Both the position numbers and the translations under genes were made by a program. The notes under the pieces were generated by a model. That model searched no databases and was not told the DNA's origin. It saw nothing but the letters and a program-made list of their open reading frames with translations. From RHLJ01 sp965222205 (lineage in GTDB: Bacteria; Bacteroidota; Rhodothermia; Balneolales; Balneolaceae), in contig OZ244932.1 of NCBI GenBank assembly GCA_965222205.1, positions 248,001 through 312,000 of the forward strand: DNA of 64,000 nucleotides, written 5' to 3'. Below are positions 16,755 through 24,869 of this stretch, in pieces (positions within the stretch are counted from its first letter, which is position 1; every line of letters starts with the position of its first letter).

Positions 16755-18542
16755 ATGAAATATGAGCCAGCAGTAGTACCTCTTTTACTTGAAGAGGGAA
16801 TGAAAAAAAATAAATTAGGGATTCTTTCTGCTGTAAAGAGAAAAGGGCAATGGATTGAAACGTCTGTAGAAGACTTTAAGAGGCGGGTTAAACATCTCTC
16901 ATTGGGATTATACCAACTTGGAGTTCGAAAGGGAGATCGCGTTTCTATTCATTCAGAAAACAGCACAGAATGGTTGATTTGTGATCAGGCAGTGCTTTCT
17001 CTTGGAGCAGTTAATGTAGCTATTTATACTACTCAGCCAGCAGATCAAATCAAGTATATACTCGAAAATTCTGAGGCTAAAGTTCATATCGTATCAAACG
17101 ATGAACTTTTTGAAGAAACCAAGCCGCTTGTAAAAGCGATCACTTCTATAGAAGCTATTATTTGTATACAACCTTCATCACATAAAAAGCTAAAGGGATT
17201 TGATGAAGTGCTGGAGATTGGGAAGGAGTTGGATGAGGGGCAGCCGGGTCTTTTTGAAGAGTTGAGAAGTGCTATTGAACCCGATGACTTGGCTAACATA
17301 AATTATACCTCGGGTACCACAGGCGTTCCAAAAGGAGTAATGCTCACGCACATGAATCTTGCATCAAACGCATTGGCTTCGCTGAAAAGAATGCCATTTA
17401 ATTCAGATGATTTCGAATCTCCCAAAATTCTTTCTTATCTGCCGCTGGCGCACATGCTGGAGAGAATCGCTTCATATCTATATATTTGTTCAGGTGGCTC
17501 AATTTATTATGTGGAAGATGTTCAGGATTTCAGGACTGATTTAGTTACCGTAAAGCCTATCTATTTCGCTACAGTCCCGAGACTTCTTGAGAAAATTATG
17601 ACTGGAATAAAGGTAAAAGGCCAGGAACTCTCAGGAATAAAAAAGAGGCTGTACTATTGGGCTGTTAAATTTGCCGAAGAATATGATCCTGAGCACCCAC
17701 CTGAAGGATTAGAGGCTATGAAGTGGAAGCTTGCTGATAAACTGGTGTATTCAAAAATCCGTGAGGGAATGGGTGGAAATCTGGTAGGCACCACTGTTGG
17801 TGGAGCAGCTTTGGCTCCTCCTGTTATGCGTTTCTTCAACGGAATTGGATTGAAATGTGGGATGGGTTACGGGCTTACAGAGACCTCTCCAGTTATGACA
17901 TCCAGTCTTCCCGATGTGATCAGAATAGGATCTGCGGGGAAAGCACTTGAAGATGTTGAAATCAGGATTGCAAAAGATGGGGAAATCGAAACCCGAGGTC
18001 CGAATTTGATGAAAGGCTATTACAAACTTCCTGATAAAACCGCTGAGGTGATGACGGAAGATGGATGGTTTTGTACTGGGGATATTGGCTATATCGATGA
18101 TGAAGGTTGGTTATTTATTACTGATCGGAAGAAATCGATGTTTAAGCTTTCAACAGGAAAATATGTAGCACCTCAACCCATAGAAAATGCTCTGATAAAT
18201 AGCGGATTTATAGACCAGGCAATGGTGGTAGGTAGCGAGGAAAAGTTTTGCGCCGCCTTAATTGTTCCAGACTGGAATAATATCGAAAAGAGATTCAGTC
18301 AAAAGGGAATTTCATTTCCTTCTGAAGATAAATCATCAAATCAGGATATAATTAACCGGCTACAGCTCGAAGTGGATAAGGTCAACAAGAAGCTGCCTCA
18401 TTGGGAACAGGTTAAAAGATTTGTGCTTCTTGAAAGGGCATTTAGTATCGATGAGGGTGAGCTCACACCAAAAATGAGTGTAAAGAGAAGTGTAGTAAAA
18501 AGGAAGTACGCAGATTTGATTAAATCAATTTATGAAGAATAG
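16755..18542 (+). CDS. Long-chain fatty acid-CoA ligase (AMP-forming)
   Basis: This 595-residue adenylate-forming enzyme activates fatty acids to acyl-CoA. The phosphate-binding loop is YTSGTTGVPKGVMLTH (about 184-199). The A5 motif MGYGLTETSPVMT is near 370, and GWFCTGDIGYIDDEGWLFIT with DRKKSMFKLSTGKYV follows near 435-470. Size and the internal MLERIASYLYI region match the bacterial FadD15/long-chain group. It is first in a four-gene plus-strand operon for beta-oxidation; the next gene starts 12 nt downstream. Confidence 0.93.
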   Translation: MKYEPAVVPLLLEEGMKKNKLGILSAVKRKGQWIETSVEDFKRRVKHLSLGLYQLGVRKGDRVSIHSENSTEWLICDQAVLSLGAVNVAIYTTQPADQIKYILENSEAKVHIVSNDELFEETKPLVKAITSIEAIICIQPSSHKKLKGFDEVLEIGKELDEGQPGLFEELRSAIEPDDLANINYTSGTTGVPKGVMLTHMNLASNALASLKRMPFNSDDFESPKILSYLPLAHMLERIASYLYICSGGSIYYVEDVQDFRTDLVTVKPIYFATVPRLLEKIMTGIKVKGQELSGIKKRLYYWAVKFAEEYDPEHPPEGLEAMKWKLADKLVYSKIREGMGGNLVGTTVGGAALAPPVMRFFNGIGLKCGMGYGLTETSPVMTSSLPDVIRIGSAGKALEDVEIRIAKDGEIETRGPNLMKGYYKLPDKTAEVMTEDGWFCTGDIGYIDDEGWLFITDRKKSMFKLSTGKYVAPQPIENALINSGFIDQAMVVGSEEKFCAALIVPDWNNIEKRFSQKGISFPSEDKSSNQDIINRLQLEVDKVNKKLPHWEQVKRFVLLERAFSIDEGELTPKMSVKRSVVKRKYADLIKSIYEE

Positions 18543-18554
18543 AAAAGCAGGGAT

Positions 18555-20900
18555 ATGAAGAAAATACGGAAAGTTGCAGTTTTAGGTTCTGGTGTAATGG
18601 GCAGTCAGATAGCTGCAAATTGCATAAATGCAGGGCTAGAAGTGCTTCTTCTGGATCTTAAGAGTGATGATCCCAAACGACCTGATAAGATTGCTGAAGA
18701 GGCTATAAAAAAGATAAAGAATTTAAAACCTGCTCCATTCGGTTTGCCGGGATTTGCTGATCGGATTGAGGTTGGAAATTTTGAGGATGATTTCGACCGG
18801 CTTAAAGAAGTAGACTGGATTTGTGAAGTAATTATAGAGCGGATGGACATCAAGAAGAAAATGATGTCCAGGCTGGATGAAGTCAGAGCTCCACGAACTA
18901 TTGTCAGCTCAAACACGTCTGGACTCCCCATTTCTGAAATCAGTTCGGATTGTACTAAAGAATTTAAAGAGTATTTTATTGGAACTCATTTTTTCAATCC
19001 ACCGCGTTATATGAAGTTGCTGGAGATTATTCCTACAGAATGTACTTCTGAAAAGGTGATTTCTCACATGAGTTCTTTTTGTGAACGAGTGCTTGGAAAA
19101 GGAGTAGTGCTTTGTAAAGACACTCCGAATTTTATTGGCAATAGGATTGGAGTATTTTCGATGGCCTCCATCATGCCGCATTTTTTTGATGGGAAATTCC
19201 GTGTGGAAGAAATTGACGCGCTTACCGGAACTCTCACTGGATATTCTAAGTCTGCTACATTCAGAACAGGAGATATTGTTGGATTAGATGTGATGGCCCA
19301 TGTATCCGGCAACATACATCCACTCATTCCTGATGATGAAATGAGAGATACCTTCAAGCTACCCGGGCAGTTTGGCAAAATGATTGAGGAAGGAAAACTT
19401 GGCAATAAAAGAGGAGAGGGTTTCTACAAAAAAGTTCAAACCGAGAAAGGACGTGAATTCCACGTGATTAATCCGGAAACGTTAGAGTACGGACCTCAAA
19501 AGGAGCTGGGTGATGAACTAATTGCTGAAGCAAAAAAGATCAGAGATACAGGAAAGCGCCTTCAGTTTCTTAGTTTTCATAACTCAGATATCGGTAATTT
19601 TGTGTGGGAAACACAAAGGGATTTGATGGTATATGCGGCGAACAGGATTCCTGAAATTTCCGACTCTATCGAATCAGTTGATCGTGCTCTGAAATGGGGT
19701 TTCAATTGGGAAATGGGACCTTTCGAGCGTTGGGATGCACTTGGTGTTGATGCTGTTATTGAGAAACTGAATGCCAAAGGAAGAGATATTCCGGACGTAG
19801 TCTCAGAGTTGAAAAAAGCTGGTTTTAGTTCCTTCTATTCAGGTGGGAAGGTTTTTGACCCGATTTCTAAGTCAATGGTGGATCAGGCACCTAATGCTAA
19901 TGGCGAACTTACCGTGGCTCAGGTCCGAAAGGCAAAAGTTCCGTTTTTCGAAAACGATTCCGCAGCCTTGCTGGATATGGGTGATGGAATTGCATTATTC
20001 GAGTTCAAAACAAAGAATGCTACTCTGGGTTTTGAGTTAGTTAAATCTCTTGAAAATTGTCTCGAATCAGTAGAAAAGCATTTCAAAGCACTGGTTATAA
20101 GTCACGATGGAGATAATTTTGCTTACGGGGCTAATTTGATGGAAGCTGTTCAGGCAGTTCAAAACGGTAAGTTTGAAGATGTAGTGGCTGCAGTTACCAA
20201 CTTTCAGCGGACGGCAGTTAAATTGAGATATGCTTCTTTTCCGGTAATTTCTGCTCCTTTTGGCAGAACTCTTGGCGGAGGAACTGAATTTGTATTGTAC
20301 TCCGACCGTGTAGTAGCCCATCACGAGTTATATATGGGTTTAGTTGAAGTTGGGGTTGGATTGATTCCCGCAGGTGGAGGAACAACGGAGTTACTTAAAA
20401 GAGCAATGAACAAGCTGGAACCAGAAGCTGACCCGCTTCCATTTATCAAAGAAGCTTTCAAAACTATTGGGCTGGCAAAAGTATCAGATAGTGCTCACAA
20501 AGCAAGAGAGCTAGGGTTTATACGGAATGAGGATGTAATTGTAATGAATCGGAATCTTCAACTTGCCATCGCTAAAGAAGAAGCTCTTTCGATGTTGGAA
20601 TCAGGCTATCAACCTCCTGCAAAAGAGCCCATCAAAGTTCAGGGCCTTAAGGCTCTCGGTGTAATGAAAACCATGTTGTATGTGATGAATGAAGCAAGAT
20701 ACGCCACCGATTACGATAAGGTTGTGAGCGGAAGAGTAGCCTTTGTACTTGCAGGTGGTGATTTAAGTGAACCACAGGAAGTTCCGGAAGACTATCTTCT
20801 GAAATTAGAGCGTGAAGCAATTCTGGAATGCTTTAAAGATGAAGGAACTCATGCAAGAATCGAACACATGCTTAAGACAGGGAAACCGCTAAGAAATTAA
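18555..20900 (+). CDS. 3-hydroxyacyl-CoA dehydrogenase / enoyl-CoA hydratase (FadN-type)
   Basis: This 781-residue bifunctional beta-oxidation enzyme starts with the NAD-binding dehydrogenase (VAVLGSGVMGSQIAANCINAG, residues 7-27), with the catalytic-His region GTHFFNPPRYMKLLEI. A second dehydrogenase C-terminal unit and then a C-terminal crotonase domain follow (FGRTLGGGTEFVLYSDRVV; MGLVEVGVGLIPAGGGT with the hydratase Glu). This order, dehydrogenase first, is that of Bacillus FadN and the reverse of E. coli FadB. It sits between the ligase and the thiolase genes. Confidence 0.93.
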   Translation: MKKIRKVAVLGSGVMGSQIAANCINAGLEVLLLDLKSDDPKRPDKIAEEAIKKIKNLKPAPFGLPGFADRIEVGNFEDDFDRLKEVDWICEVIIERMDIKKKMMSRLDEVRAPRTIVSSNTSGLPISEISSDCTKEFKEYFIGTHFFNPPRYMKLLEIIPTECTSEKVISHMSSFCERVLGKGVVLCKDTPNFIGNRIGVFSMASIMPHFFDGKFRVEEIDALTGTLTGYSKSATFRTGDIVGLDVMAHVSGNIHPLIPDDEMRDTFKLPGQFGKMIEEGKLGNKRGEGFYKKVQTEKGREFHVINPETLEYGPQKELGDELIAEAKKIRDTGKRLQFLSFHNSDIGNFVWETQRDLMVYAANRIPEISDSIESVDRALKWGFNWEMGPFERWDALGVDAVIEKLNAKGRDIPDVVSELKKAGFSSFYSGGKVFDPISKSMVDQAPNANGELTVAQVRKAKVPFFENDSAALLDMGDGIALFEFKTKNATLGFELVKSLENCLESVEKHFKALVISHDGDNFAYGANLMEAVQAVQNGKFEDVVAAVTNFQRTAVKLRYASFPVISAPFGRTLGGGTEFVLYSDRVVAHHELYMGLVEVGVGLIPAGGGTTELLKRAMNKLEPEADPLPFIKEAFKTIGLAKVSDSAHKARELGFIRNEDVIVMNRNLQLAIAKEEALSMLESGYQPPAKEPIKVQGLKALGVMKTMLYVMNEARYATDYDKVVSGRVAFVLAGGDLSEPQEVPEDYLLKLEREAILECFKDEGTHARIEHMLKTGKPLRN

Positions 20901-20933
20901 GAATAGAGAGTTAAGAATTTAGATTTACGAATT

Positions 20934-22115
20934 ATGAAAACAGCTTATCTAATATCTGCGAAACGAACAGCCTGTGGTAAGGCAAATAAAGGCTCACTAA
21001 GATTTACCTATCCTGATACATTGGGAGGGGAAGTGATCAAGGATTTAATGAAGCAGGTGCCCGATCTGGATCCTGCTGAAGTTGATGATGTAATGATGGG
21101 ATGTGCATTCCCTGAAGCTTCACAAGGATTAAATATCGCACGACAAATTGCACTTCTTGGTGGACTACCGGATTCGGTTCCCGGGGTGACTGTAAATAGA
21201 TTTTGTTCTTCTGGTCTGCAAACTATTGCGATGGCAGCAGAACGTATTATGGCAGGTGGAGCAGATGTGATTATCGCAGGTGGAGTGGAATCAATGAGTA
21301 TGGTTCCAATGGGCGGAATATCCTTTCAGCCAAACCCTGATTTAGTTGATAATCGTCCCGAAGTGTATATCAGTATGGGGCTCACTGCCGAAAATGTTGC
21401 CGAAAAGTATAAGATCAGTCGGGATGATCAGGATGCCTTTGCTTATCAAAGTCACCAAAGAGCAATAGCTACCTGGGAAAATGGTAGATTTGATGGACAA
21501 ATTACTCCAATCGAAGTGGTTGAAAAGAAGATCAGTGCCGAGGGAGAGATTATAAAAGAAACATTTACTTTCAATAAAGATGAAGGTCCACGGGGAGACA
21601 CATCAACTGAAGTTCTTAATAAACTGCGTCCTGTTTTTAAAGCCGGAGGAAGCGTTACAGCGGGTAACTCATCTCAAATGAACGACGCAGCCGCTGCAGT
21701 GCTGGTAATGAGCGAAGAAAAAGTGACCGAACTTGGTTTAACCCCAATTGCCAGATATGTAGGTTTCGATGTTGCCGGGGTAGCCCCCGAATATATGGGA
21801 ATTGGTCCGGTTGAAGCCGTTCCAAAAGTATTGGATAAAGCCGGTTTATCGTTAAAAAGTATAGATTTGGTTGAATTGAATGAGGCCTTTGCATCGCAAT
21901 CGCTGGCGGTGATAAGAGAACTTGGTCTGGATCAGGAGATCACGAATGTGAATGGGGGTGCAATTGCTATGGGGCATCCACTAGGCTGTACGGGAGCAAA
22001 ACTCACTACCCAAATCTTACACGAAATGAAAAGCCGCGGTTCTAAGTATGGACTCGTGACTATGTGCATCGGTGGTGGAATGGGTGCTGCTGGAATTTTC
22101 GAAAATCTAAACTAA
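20934..22115 (+). CDS. fadA: Acetyl-CoA acyltransferase (3-ketoacyl-CoA thiolase)
   Basis: This 393-residue thiolase cleaves 3-ketoacyl-CoA with CoA. The catalytic Cys is in VNRFCSSGLQTIAMAAERI (about 89). NGGAIAMGHPLGCTGAKL carries the active His near 350, and the second Cys is in MCIGGGMGAAGIFE at the C-terminus. It is full-length. The 33-nt spacer to the upstream dehydrogenase is an A/T-rich low-complexity tract. It presumably forms a complex with the FadN-type protein. Confidence 0.95.
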   Translation: MKTAYLISAKRTACGKANKGSLRFTYPDTLGGEVIKDLMKQVPDLDPAEVDDVMMGCAFPEASQGLNIARQIALLGGLPDSVPGVTVNRFCSSGLQTIAMAAERIMAGGADVIIAGGVESMSMVPMGGISFQPNPDLVDNRPEVYISMGLTAENVAEKYKISRDDQDAFAYQSHQRAIATWENGRFDGQITPIEVVEKKISAEGEIIKETFTFNKDEGPRGDTSTEVLNKLRPVFKAGGSVTAGNSSQMNDAAAAVLVMSEEKVTELGLTPIARYVGFDVAGVAPEYMGIGPVEAVPKVLDKAGLSLKSIDLVELNEAFASQSLAVIRELGLDQEITNVNGGAIAMGHPLGCTGAKLTTQILHEMKSRGSKYGLVTMCIGGGMGAAGIFENLN

Positions 22116-22124
22116 CACGAAATC

Positions 22125-22979
22125 ATGTTTACGGAAGACACACTAGCTGGGAAAACTATTTTGATAACAGGTGGGGGGAGCGGGCTTGGTTTGGCAATGG
22201 CAAAAGGCTTCGCGAGATCAGGAGCAGGGATCGCAATTTGTGGCAGAACGGAAGGAAAGCTCCAAAAGGCTGTAGGAGAAATTATAAAAGAAAAAGATGG
22301 AGCTGAAGTCCGGTATTATGTGAATGACGTAAGAGATCATGAAGCCGTAAAGAATATGATTTCAGATATAATTTCTGATTTTGGATCGATGGAGGGACTG
22401 GTAAATAACGCCGCCGGGAATTTTCTATCTGCATCCGAAGACCTTACTCCGGGAGGATTTAAAGCAATCGTAGATATTGTGCTGCACGGGAGTTTTAACT
22501 GTACACATGCATTTGGCAACTACCTCATCGACAACAAAAAAGAAGGTTCAATCCTTAACATTGTAACAACTTATGCAGAAAGTACAGGATGTGCCTTTGT
22601 GCTTCCATCAGCATGTAGTAAGGCGGGAGTATTGGCCATGACCCGTTCATTGGCTTTCGAGTGGGCAGAATATGGAATTCGTGTGAACGCAATTGCTCCC
22701 GGACCTTTCCCAACAAAAGGGGCTTGGTCAAGACTAGTCCCTGATAAAATGATTGAAAAGCTTTTTATAAAGAAAATCCCAATGAAGCGATATGGAAAAC
22801 ATGAGGAACTCGCCAATCTGGCTACGTTTCTCATGTCTGATCTCGTTCCGTATATAACCGGGGAGTCTGTAGTAATAGATGGGGGAGAGCGGCTTCAGGC
22901 CGGACAGTTTAATTTTATCAACGACCTGATGTCACGCAAAAAACTTAAAGCAGCATTTAAGGCAATGAAGCCCAAGTAA
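22125..22979 (+). CDS. 2,4-dienoyl-CoA reductase, mitochondrial (SDR) type
   Basis: This 284-residue short-chain dehydrogenase has the cofactor loop LITGGGSGLGLAMAKGFA and the structural NNAAGNF. The standard YxxxK pair is absent: the Lys lies in VLPSACSKAGVLAMTRSL and a Tyr occurs earlier in TTYAES. This arrangement is the one in animal mitochondrial 2,4-dienoyl-CoA reductase (TTxYAE then PSAxAKAG), so I assign NADPH-dependent reduction of dienoyl-CoA from unsaturated fatty acids. It is the last gene of the operon, starting 9 nt after the thiolase. Confidence 0.85.
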   Translation: MFTEDTLAGKTILITGGGSGLGLAMAKGFARSGAGIAICGRTEGKLQKAVGEIIKEKDGAEVRYYVNDVRDHEAVKNMISDIISDFGSMEGLVNNAAGNFLSASEDLTPGGFKAIVDIVLHGSFNCTHAFGNYLIDNKKEGSILNIVTTYAESTGCAFVLPSACSKAGVLAMTRSLAFEWAEYGIRVNAIAPGPFPTKGAWSRLVPDKMIEKLFIKKIPMKRYGKHEELANLATFLMSDLVPYITGESVVIDGGERLQAGQFNFINDLMSRKKLKAAFKAMKPK

Positions 22980-22982
22980 TTT

Positions 22983-23135
22983 TTAGAAAACCTGTGCCAG
23001 TGTAATTATCACCAGAATCAATCCAAAATAAAAGATATTGGTGTATAAGTTTGGCTTGTGCAATCCCAGAAGCTTCTTATTAATGAAGTATTCCAGTCCG
23101 AATTTGTAATAGGTATTATATAAACTTTTTTTCAT
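22983..23135 (-). CDS. Small single-helix membrane protein, 50 residues
   Basis: The ATG at 23135 is preceded on the minus strand by AGAGGT with correct spacing (AGAGGTcgccATG). The protein starts MKKSLYNTYYKFGLEYFINK, has a C-terminal transmembrane helix (NIFYFGLILVIITLAQVF) and stops at TAA 22985-22983. The basic, aromatic N-terminus and C-terminal helix suggest a tail-anchored peptide. No family is recognised. It is convergent with the reductase gene, 3 nt apart. Confidence 0.7.
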   Translation of the reverse strand: MKKSLYNTYYKFGLEYFINKKLLGLHKPNLYTNIFYFGLILVIITLAQVF

Positions 23136-23171
23136 GGCGACCTCTATTGATGTCAATTAAATTTGATGATG

Positions 23172-23567
23172 TTATTGTAGCTTGTTCGCTTTCTTTTCCA
23201 GTTCAGCAATGCGTTCTTCATGCCGCTTCATTTTAAGCTCATCTTTACCTACATAAAGAATTTCACCGTCAATGATAGTTTCAACCCATAACTGTTCGCC
23301 TTCATCATACTTTGAAGTTGTAATCAACTCGAACGAGTTTCTGTCATACAACTTCCAAATACCATGTGGTTTGAAGCGTTCACCAATTTTCAGGTATTGT
23401 CCCTCTTTAAGAGTATTACCATTTAGGTCTTTGTAGACTACATCATAATTATCCCCGATTATATGGGTGACAATTTTCTGTTCTTCAGGGATTTCTATTT
23501 GTTGCGCATTCGCAGTAGTTAAAGCAACAACGACTAGAAAAAGGAGTGTAAATGATAATTTTTTCAT
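23172..23567 (-). CDS. Exported small protein with C-terminal coiled coil
   Basis: This 131-residue protein has a signal peptide (MKKLSFTLLFLVVVALTTANAQ), a beta-rich middle with MORN-like character (YDVVYKDLNGNTLKEGQYL, HGIWKLYD), and a charged C-terminal helix (KMKRHEERIAELEKKANKLQ) likely to be a short coiled coil. Function is unknown, and the envelope location is inferred from the signal. It lies 36 nt upstream of the 50-residue gene on the same strand. Confidence 0.75.
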   Translation of the reverse strand: MKKLSFTLLFLVVVALTTANAQQIEIPEEQKIVTHIIGDNYDVVYKDLNGNTLKEGQYLKIGERFKPHGIWKLYDRNSFELITTSKYDEGEQLWVETIIDGEILYVGKDELKMKRHEERIAELEKKANKLQ

Positions 23568-23657
23568 GGCAATACCTCACAAATTTTGATGCCAATCCAA
23601 TGTTACCAAATTGTTAACAAAAAGTAAAGCTAATATTAACCCAGGATTTCTTTAATA

Positions 23658-24512
23658 TTAAGAGAATTGCTTAAGTCTTTGTTCTACCTTGTATATGTGG
23701 GTTGCGAGTCGAAGAGCGTCATAACTGGAGTATGCCGATTCCCGGTTTAATTGAATCGATTTTAAAAACAGAAGAGCAGCTTTCTCAGCTGAAGTTGCCG
23801 GATCAAACACCTGCTTTTCGAAATAGAGCCGATTGCTTTCATTTACCCGCCCAAGCTTAATAACCTGGTTAGGTACATTGCATTCCAAAATTTGGTTCTT
23901 ATTCGAAATGATGCGCTTGTGTTTATTCTCTGGCGCTCCGGTATAAACACTTACAGATGCAGAAGCTCCGCTATCAAACCTTAAAAATAGATGGATAACG
24001 ACCGGATGATTTTCATTCAGAGCAATCTGCTTCGCTTCAATATGGTGTATCCCACTATCAATCCATTTTAAACACAGCCCGAGTTCATCAATCCAAAGAT
24101 GTCTGAATTCATGTTCCACATCAATCAACTGGTTTTTGTTCACTTCTTTTTCAATGTGGATGAAGCTAGGGCGCGCCATTTTATCCATCATCCATTGTGT
24201 GGCAGGTGCAAGCGTAGGCCAGTGTGCAAACTGAACGATAACGCCCGCTTCTTTTGCAGCCCGGTGAATTTTCTCTAGTTTTTGAACATTGGTAGGAGGC
24301 TTAGCAATAAAGAAACAATTAAATCCTTTATGAATTCCTTCCAGAAGGATATCAAGATTGTGTTCGGATTCGTCCAGAATGAGGCACGCATCAACTGAAT
24401 CCAAATCTTTTAGGGATGGAGTAAGATCCACCTGGCGAACAATACTATGCGGGCGAAGATGTCCTTCCCAAGCTACACCCCGGGTTGCGCCCCCAACAAT
24501 TCCTACTTTCAT
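23658..24512 (-). CDS. Gfo/Idh/MocA-like oxidoreductase
   Basis: This 284-residue protein has an N-terminal Rossmann start (MKVGIVGGATRGVAWEGHL), the family's AKPPTNVQKLEKIHRAAKEA region (usually EKP) near 93, and a C-terminal domain with SGIHHIEAKQIAL. It is shorter than typical members (about 330-370), and the nucleotide-binding Gly pattern is loose, so activity may be altered. Substrate is unknown. It is not obviously linked to the neighbouring genes. Confidence 0.7.
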   Translation of the reverse strand: MKVGIVGGATRGVAWEGHLRPHSIVRQVDLTPSLKDLDSVDACLILDESEHNLDILLEGIHKGFNCFFIAKPPTNVQKLEKIHRAAKEAGVIVQFAHWPTLAPATQWMMDKMARPSFIHIEKEVNKNQLIDVEHEFRHLWIDELGLCLKWIDSGIHHIEAKQIALNENHPVVIHLFLRFDSGASASVSVYTGAPENKHKRIISNKNQILECNVPNQVIKLGRVNESNRLYFEKQVFDPATSAEKAALLFLKSIQLNRESAYSSYDALRLATHIYKVEQRLKQFS

Positions 24513-24588
24513 AAGTAAACCGTTTAATTTTACTTAAAATGCACAGGACGCTTCAAATTTCCAACAAAGGTAAGGTGAAAAGAGAGGC

Positions 24589-24768
24589 TTAATCAGGCAT
24601 TACAATTGCAAGAATAAAATAAGCGAGAATAGTGAACCCGTACATAAAAGCGAAGATGATGAATAGAATTCGAATGATAGTTGGGTCCCAGCCAAGGTAT
24701 TCTGCCAATCCAGCGCATACTCCGGCAATCATTTTGTCCTTCTTGGATTTTCTTAATTTAGCAGGCAT
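24589..24768 (-). CDS. PspC-domain membrane protein
   Basis: This 59-residue protein has the PspC domain: a basic start (MPAKLRKSKKDKMIAGVCAG), LAEYLGWDPTIIRILFIIF, and a second helix ending AIVMPD. In other bacteria the domain takes part in envelope-stress (phage-shock) responses, but no PspA or PspB gene is nearby. The frame extends upstream to 24819. The ATG at 24768 is chosen because PspC proteins start just before the basic segment; 24777 is an alternative. Confidence 0.85.
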   Translation of the reverse strand: MPAKLRKSKKDKMIAGVCAGLAEYLGWDPTIIRILFIIFAFMYGFTILAYFILAIVMPD

Positions 24769-24869
24769 AACAAACATGTTTGATTTTAGATCTCGGCGCT
24801 CGTACGAGGCAACAAACAAGATGTTACGAAAAAGTTTAGTTAGTTATGTATTCAGTAATTAGAACCAAC

